Below, in pieces: positions 6,170 to 9,416 of a stretch of DNA of 9,416 bases. This stretch comes from Solibacillus silvestris_B (GTDB taxonomy: Bacteria > Bacillota > Bacilli > Bacillales_A > Planococcaceae): assembly GCF_051967575.1 (NCBI RefSeq), contig NZ_JBQCJW010000056.1, positions 1 through 9,416 on the forward strand. The letters are read 5' to 3'. The stretch's first letter is position 1. The number at the start of each line of letters is the position of its first letter. The position numbers were made by a program, and so were the translations under genes. Under the pieces are notes generated by a model that had not been told where the DNA came from, did no database searches, and worked only from the letters and a program-made list of their open reading frames with translations.

Positions 6170-6198
6170 ATTCTACGCCTCTATTTTTGAAAAAACAA
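6170..6198 (-). promoter_or_regulatory. Candidate SigA promoter of the peptidase/CheW unit
   Basis: On the minus strand TTGTTT (6193-6198), a 17-bp spacer and TAGAAT (6170-6175) precede the peptidase start by about 38 bp. It overlaps the last codons of the coiled-coil gene. The -10 is good and the -35 is weak. No clear terminator separates the two genes, so read-through is also likely. Confidence 0.4.
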
Positions 6199-7161
6199 TG
6201 TTTGATCATCGGCATTTAAGATTCCCTCTTTTTCTCGCAGAAGCTCCACTTCTTTTCTTAATGTTATGTTCAGTTTTTGCTCCAGTTCACGAATTGTATT
6301 GGCTACATCATCTTGAACGCGCGAAATTTGGTTCATCGATGTCGTAATTTTTGAATGGATCGACCAATCGGTGAAAATATTATCGAAAAAGTAATCGGTG
6401 AACATGACAAACCCGTCTGTATCAATAACAAGCGAATCTTGGCGAATTTCTTTTACATCCAATAATTCATTGTGAAAGCGCTGCAAAGCCATTTGGGCGT
6501 CATGTAAATAACTGTTCGTTTCATTAAGTTTTTCATGCTTGAATGCAGTTGCGATAAAGCCGCCGCCCAAAAACGTATCCCATGTCGAGTAAGACTTTGC
6601 GTCATTGAGCGCATAGCCTGCATCTGTCAGCTTGCTTAACGCATGATTTCCCGCATCCATTGCTTCATTAATTTCTTTTATAAGCTTTCTGCATAATAGC
6701 TCCTGCTCCAAAATATCGGTTAATTTTGCAGCAAGGTGAGGGGCATTTGCCTGCAGCCATTGCTGTTTTTTCGTATCTGTCTGCTTTAACTGCTCTTCGA
6801 CATAAGACTCATTAATTGCATTCAGCTTATGAATAAGGTCTACACGATCATCCTGCAAATCTTCGTATGTTAATTGGGACTCGATAAGCTTAAGTTCGGT
6901 AACAGCTGCACGGTCCAAGTTTTGCTCGATTAATTCATCCTTTTTTCCTGACCATTCACGAAATAGATTGACGAATGAAAATGCCTCCAGCTTATTCAAT
7001 TGTTTGCGCGCATTTTGCATATCCAATTGATGGCGCCCGATTTCTCGCTCCGCATGTGCAATAAGACGTTCCACTGTTTCGATTTTTTTATGTAGCTTCT
7101 CCGCTTCAAGCAGTTGTAGTTGACAATGCTCAGCTTGCTGCTGCAATTGCTGCCATTCCAT
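6181..7161 (-). CDS. Coiled-coil protein of unknown function
   Basis: I do not recognise a named family. The 326-residue protein has no signal peptide or membrane helix and is rich in Gln, Glu, Lys and Leu. Residues about 1-60 and 275-315 look like coiled coils, with further helical stretches at 85-190. The most distinctive part is a central glycine-rich motif, WDTFLGGGFIATAFKHEKLN (194-213), reminiscent of a W-D-x-x-GGG-x-x-[AS]-T-x-x-KH segment I associate with uncharacterised bacterial coiled-coil proteins. It is followed by an aromatic segment DGFVMFTDYFFDNIFTDWSI (249-268). The start at 7161 follows a strong AGGAGG. It lies 74 bp downstream of the ATPase gene on the same strand, with a candidate promoter of its own in the gap. 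Function, and any partnership with the ATPase, are unproven. Confidence 0.75.
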   Translation of the reverse strand: MEWQQLQQQAEHCQLQLLEAEKLHKKIETVERLIAHAEREIGRHQLDMQNARKQLNKLEAFSFVNLFREWSGKKDELIEQNLDRAAVTELKLIESQLTYEDLQDDRVDLIHKLNAINESYVEEQLKQTDTKKQQWLQANAPHLAAKLTDILEQELLCRKLIKEINEAMDAGNHALSKLTDAGYALNDAKSYSTWDTFLGGGFIATAFKHEKLNETNSYLHDAQMALQRFHNELLDVKEIRQDSLVIDTDGFVMFTDYFFDNIFTDWSIHSKITTSMNQISRVQDDVANTIRELEQKLNITLRKEVELLREKEGILNADDQTLFFQK

Positions 7162-7187
7162 ATTAATCGCCTCCTATTATTTACTAG

Positions 7188-7216
7188 TTTATACTGAAAA
7201 ATAGTAGCTGTCTAAA
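7188..7216 (-). promoter_or_regulatory. Candidate SigA promoter of the coiled-coil gene
   Basis: On the minus strand TTTAGA (7211-7216), a 17-bp spacer and TATAAA (7188-7193) lie between the ATPase stop and the coiled-coil start. The leader would be only about 20 bases and would include the AGGAGG site. Confidence 0.45.
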
Positions 7217-7235
7217 GAATTTCGTTTAAATGAAA

Positions 7236-7970
7236 TCATTCTTCGTCTTCATGAAATAGCTCCTGCAGCATTTTTTCCCGATGCTGCAAAAAATACGAGG
7301 TGATTTGATAATGCTCGGTTTGTTCGTATTGCACTTGTTCGATTCCATGCTCATCAAACTGATAAATGACCGCACCCGGATAGCCGAGCAATATCGGCGA
7401 ATGTGTCGCAATAATAAATTGGACATTTTCCTCCTTCAGCAAATCATGCAGCAATGTCAAAAAAGCCAATTGTCTTGTAGGCGACAGTGCGGCTTCTGGC
7501 TCATCCAGCAAATATATTGCATTGCCGTTAAAGCGATGCTGGAATAACGAGAAAAAAGACTCCCCGTGTGATTGATGATGAAGAGATTTTCCGCCATATG
7601 CTTTATAGCCGTTTGTATCCGTTTCATCTAAATGCGAGGCAAACTGATAAAACGTTTCCGCACGCAGAAAGAATCCGTTCGTCACTTTTGGCCACCATGA
7701 TAATTTCACATATTCGCCAAGTGAGGACTGTGATTCATGAACATCGAATGCCTGGAAATTTTGCGTACTCCCACCTGCTGGATTAAAGCCTATTTGATCG
7801 GCAATCGCTTCGAGCAATGTTGATTTCCCTGCACCATTTTCGCCGACAAAAAAGGTTATCGGTGCATCTACATCCAGCTCATCCATATGGCGTATAAACG
7901 GAATCGAGAATGGGTACGCATTATAATCAGCTATCTGCTCTCTTTTAAGTTTTATCGATTTTAAAAACAT
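7236..7970 (-). CDS. Small ABC/AAA-type predicted ATPase
   Basis: A 244-residue soluble ATPase with ABC-type nucleotide-binding signatures. These are Walker A GENGAGKST (43-51), a reduced signature loop SHGES (134-138), Walker B IYLLDEPEAALSP (152-164) with catalytic Glu157, and the switch histidine His190 in IIATHSP. The layout, with a short insert of about 80 residues between Walker A and the signature and no membrane partner, matches the small stand-alone ATPases of the COG3910/AAA_21 kind related to RecF/SMC-type rather than transport ATPases. The biological role of this class is largely unknown; some relatives act in DNA repair or in defence systems. The start at 7970 follows AAAGGAGAGG. 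Next on the same strand is the coiled-coil protein, so the two may act together. No nuclease (TOPRIM) domain is fused, unlike OLD proteins. Confidence 0.85.
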   Translation of the reverse strand: MFLKSIKLKREQIADYNAYPFSIPFIRHMDELDVDAPITFFVGENGAGKSTLLEAIADQIGFNPAGGSTQNFQAFDVHESQSSLGEYVKLSWWPKVTNGFFLRAETFYQFASHLDETDTNGYKAYGGKSLHHQSHGESFFSLFQHRFNGNAIYLLDEPEAALSPTRQLAFLTLLHDLLKEENVQFIIATHSPILLGYPGAVIYQFDEHGIEQVQYEQTEHYQITSYFLQHREKMLQELFHEDEE

Positions 7971-8173
7971 ATGTCCTCTCCTTTGATCCGTATGCTATAG
8001 TTGTCACCTAAAATATAAAGTCTCATCGAAATGCTTTCCTTTAATATACTACGGGTTTCAAACTCTATAAGTTTCGGATTTCCCCCATTTACAACTTAAA
8101 CAGTGCAATTCTTTTTGTTGTCGCTACCACTTGCTTATAAATTCCATTACAATGAAAAAAAGGGGTGAGCTAG
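7971..8173. other. Divergent intergenic region between the ATPase and stress-protein genes
   Basis: These 203 bp must hold promoters for both directions. For the plus strand TTGTTG (8115-8120) with TAAATT at 17 bp or TATAAA at 15 bp is the best SigA-like candidate, and it is weak. For the minus strand I find no good pair. A short inverted repeat AAACT-N5-AGTTT lies at 8059-8073. No coding potential is seen. Confidence 0.35.
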
Positions 8174-8560
8174 ATGGAGTATCGTCGTGAAATAGCGTTA
8201 GTGTATACAGTTGAGGAAGCATTGGCAAAACTGAATATCATTCGGGGGCACGGCTTTTCGGAACATGAAATTCACCTGTTTTCAAAAGATATCCGTCCTT
8301 TTCAATCGCTGAAAATGTATACCGATATCCAGATTCATACAGCCGGCAATTGGATGGACCAATTGATCAGCTTCATTACCCGCCAAAATGTTTATGAAGC
8401 AAGCTTGCGCATTTTGCATCTTACCCCAGAGGAAGCCGCGCATTATGGTCACGGCATCGAGCTGGGGGCGATTTTTATTATCGCCGAGCACGAGCACCCA
8501 TATGAAAAGGAACCGAAAAAACGGCAGGCGGCATTCAATATGTCGAATGCTGTTGATTGA
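8174..8560 (+). CDS. YflT-like general stress protein (GS17M family)
   Basis: A 128-residue soluble protein resembling the heat-induced stress protein YflT domain (PF11181, general stress protein 17M of B. subtilis). The N-terminal part YTVEEALAKLNIIRGHGFSE (11-30) followed by HEIHLFSKD has the family's beta-alpha-beta pattern. The middle contains the family's short G-N-W-M-D segment (58-62), and the C-terminal strand ELGAIFIIAE (100-109) matches the usual L-x-G-x-I-x-L-x-V ending, followed by a charged tail. In B. subtilis such proteins belong to the SigB general stress regulon; their molecular function is unknown. The start follows GGGGTGAGC, 4 bases before the ATG. The gene is alone and converges on the TPR gene with only 20 bp between stop codons and no visible terminator. 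No clear SigB promoter is present. Confidence 0.75.
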   Translation: MEYRREIALVYTVEEALAKLNIIRGHGFSEHEIHLFSKDIRPFQSLKMYTDIQIHTAGNWMDQLISFITRQNVYEASLRILHLTPEEAAHYGHGIELGAIFIIAEHEHPYEKEPKKRQAAFNMSNAVD

Positions 8561-8580
8561 TTTTACAGAAAACTGCTAAC

Positions 8581-9072
8581 TCATTTCCACACTTCACTTA
8601 ATTTATCACTATAAAAGGCTATTGCATTTTTATATTTCTTAATATCAGGATTAGACGAAGTAGTTGCAATATTTTTTAATAGAAGCTCCATTGCACGCTC
8701 ATGTTCATTCAAATTAAATAAGGTCATTGCATAAAATACTTGAATGGCTTTATTGTGCGGAAACTGCTTCAAACCCTGTTCAAACGTATGTTTTGAATTG
8801 CCGTATTCCCCTAGGGCTCTGTATGTACTACCAAGACCTAAATAGGCATTCGCCAAATCCTCGTCATTCAGGTGACCTAGAATTGCCTTTTCGTAGTATT
8901 GTACAGCCTTGGATTCTTGACCAAGCATATCAAAGCTCCAGGCACATTGATAATCTATATATGTATCGTTTGGGTGTTGCTCCACTAATCTAATAAGTAA
9001 TTCGTTTGATTCATGTAATTTCCCCTCACTTCTTAATTGAACCGCCTGCTGTAAAAAATCGATTTCATTCAT
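8581..9072 (-). CDS. Tetratricopeptide repeat protein (group 5 type)
   Basis: A 163-residue soluble helical repeat protein. TPR-like helix pairs run about residues 2-33, 37-66, 71-104 and 108-134; the clearest is AYLGLGSTYRALGEYGNSKH (77-96) with FEQGLKQFPHN following. The C-terminal segment IKKYKNAIAFYSDKLSEVWK (144-163) matches the ending typical of the Bacillales TPR_5 family (PF12688), which is often only ~120-160 residues long. TPRs are protein-protein interaction scaffolds; the partner and role of this small family are unknown. The start at 9072 follows AGGAGG with a suitable 9-base spacing. It is a single gene. A possible extended -10 (TGC-TATTAA on the minus strand, about 9144-9152) lies some 75 bp upstream, without a good -35. 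Confidence 0.85.
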   Translation of the reverse strand: MNEIDFLQQAVQLRSEGKLHESNELLIRLVEQHPNDTYIDYQCAWSFDMLGQESKAVQYYEKAILGHLNDEDLANAYLGLGSTYRALGEYGNSKHTFEQGLKQFPHNKAIQVFYAMTLFNLNEHERAMELLLKNIATTSSNPDIKKYKNAIAFYSDKLSEVWK

Positions 9073-9416
9073 TTGTCATTACCTCCTCTAGCCTCAAAGC
9101 ATCCGTCGACTGGACCTTTTGTAAAATTAATTTTTTCCCCTTTTAATAGCATACTTGCTTCTCTGAAATTACACTATAATGATAAAGAAGGATTTACAGT
9201 ATAGCGGGCGCCGAAAAACTACGATTATTAAAAAACTGATCTCATTTTTAATAACAGTCCCTCTCCTGCATTGGAAAGAATTACATTAACGGATAGAGAT
9301 TCTGGCTCTTAATTAAATGGTAGGAGAAATAAGCGGAGTTTTGAGACTGTCGATTAACTCAAGTAAATTTGTATTTCCACGTGATTTTTTTGATTCTTAA
9401 TTTATTGTCTGTTTTA
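9073..9416. other. Non-coding right end of the window
   Basis: These 344 bases contain no open frame with a ribosome binding site. A perfect TATAAT on the plus strand (9175-9180) has no matching -35. An AT-rich 10-bp hairpin, TTATTAAAAA (9225-9234) with TTTTTAATAA (9245-9254), has no proper T-tract. A 27-codon plus-strand frame starting at about 9318 lacks a ribosome binding site. The promoter of the TPR gene should lie near the left end. Confidence 0.5.

Noticed and set aside
6181..7970. ATPase plus coiled-coil pair read as a new phage defence system.
   Set aside because: There is no effector domain (nuclease, TIR, membrane toxin or similar), no neighbouring defence gene or mobile element, and an internal promoter candidate suggests separate expression. 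Kept only as a moderate finding.
8055..8081. SigB-like promoter GTTTCA-15-GGATTT upstream of the stress protein.
   Set aside because: The -10 matches poorly, the spacer is one base longer than usual, and the leader would be about 90 bases.

Overview
The window looks like chromosomal DNA of a low-GC, Gram-positive, spore-former-type bacterium. Strong AGGAGG-type ribosome binding sites precede nearly every gene, promoters are SigA-like and terminators are simple. The protein families (ECF sigma factor, DUF1648, DedA, PadR, YqjE-like M20 peptidase, YflT-type stress protein, group-5 TPR protein) are those of Bacillales. The mix suggests a Planococcaceae member such as Lysinibacillus or Solibacillus; that genus-level placement is inference only. 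No RNA gene, insertion sequence, CRISPR array or prophage gene is visible.

Left part (1-2400): the 5' end of an ECF sigma factor gene runs off the left edge on the minus strand, with a plausible ECF-type promoter in front of it. Behind it is a minus-strand two-gene unit, a DUF1648 membrane protein followed by a nucleoside 2-deoxyribosyltransferase-like protein, closed by a terminator. A DedA membrane protein is transcribed divergently on the plus strand. It has lysine where the family's functionally important glutamate normally sits.

Middle (2500-4520): a PadR-family repressor and a YhgE/Pip-like ABC-2-type membrane protein lie on the minus strand. The membrane-protein gene has a clean SigA promoter (TTTACA-17-TAATAT) with a near-perfect 20-bp palindrome just downstream of the predicted transcription start. 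A related shorter inverted repeat lies just upstream of the PadR gene. This looks like a self-contained, auto-regulated repressor/target pair and is the best regulatory signal in the window.

Right-middle (4520-7970): four minus-strand genes follow. An ABC-type ATPase of the small predicted-ATPase class comes first, then a long coiled-coil protein of unknown function. Next are an M20-family (YqjE/PepT-like) metallopeptidase and an orphan CheW-domain protein 11 bp behind it. A strong 13-bp-stem terminator ends the run.

Right end (7971-9416): a plus-strand YflT-like general stress protein gene converges on a minus-strand TPR protein gene. The last 344 bases hold no supported gene.

Most of this is ordinary core or accessory Bacillales gene content. 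I do not see a convincing undescribed multi-gene system. The observations most worth checking are the PadR operator pair, the charge-reversed DedA protein, the ATPase/coiled-coil pair and the orphan CheW.
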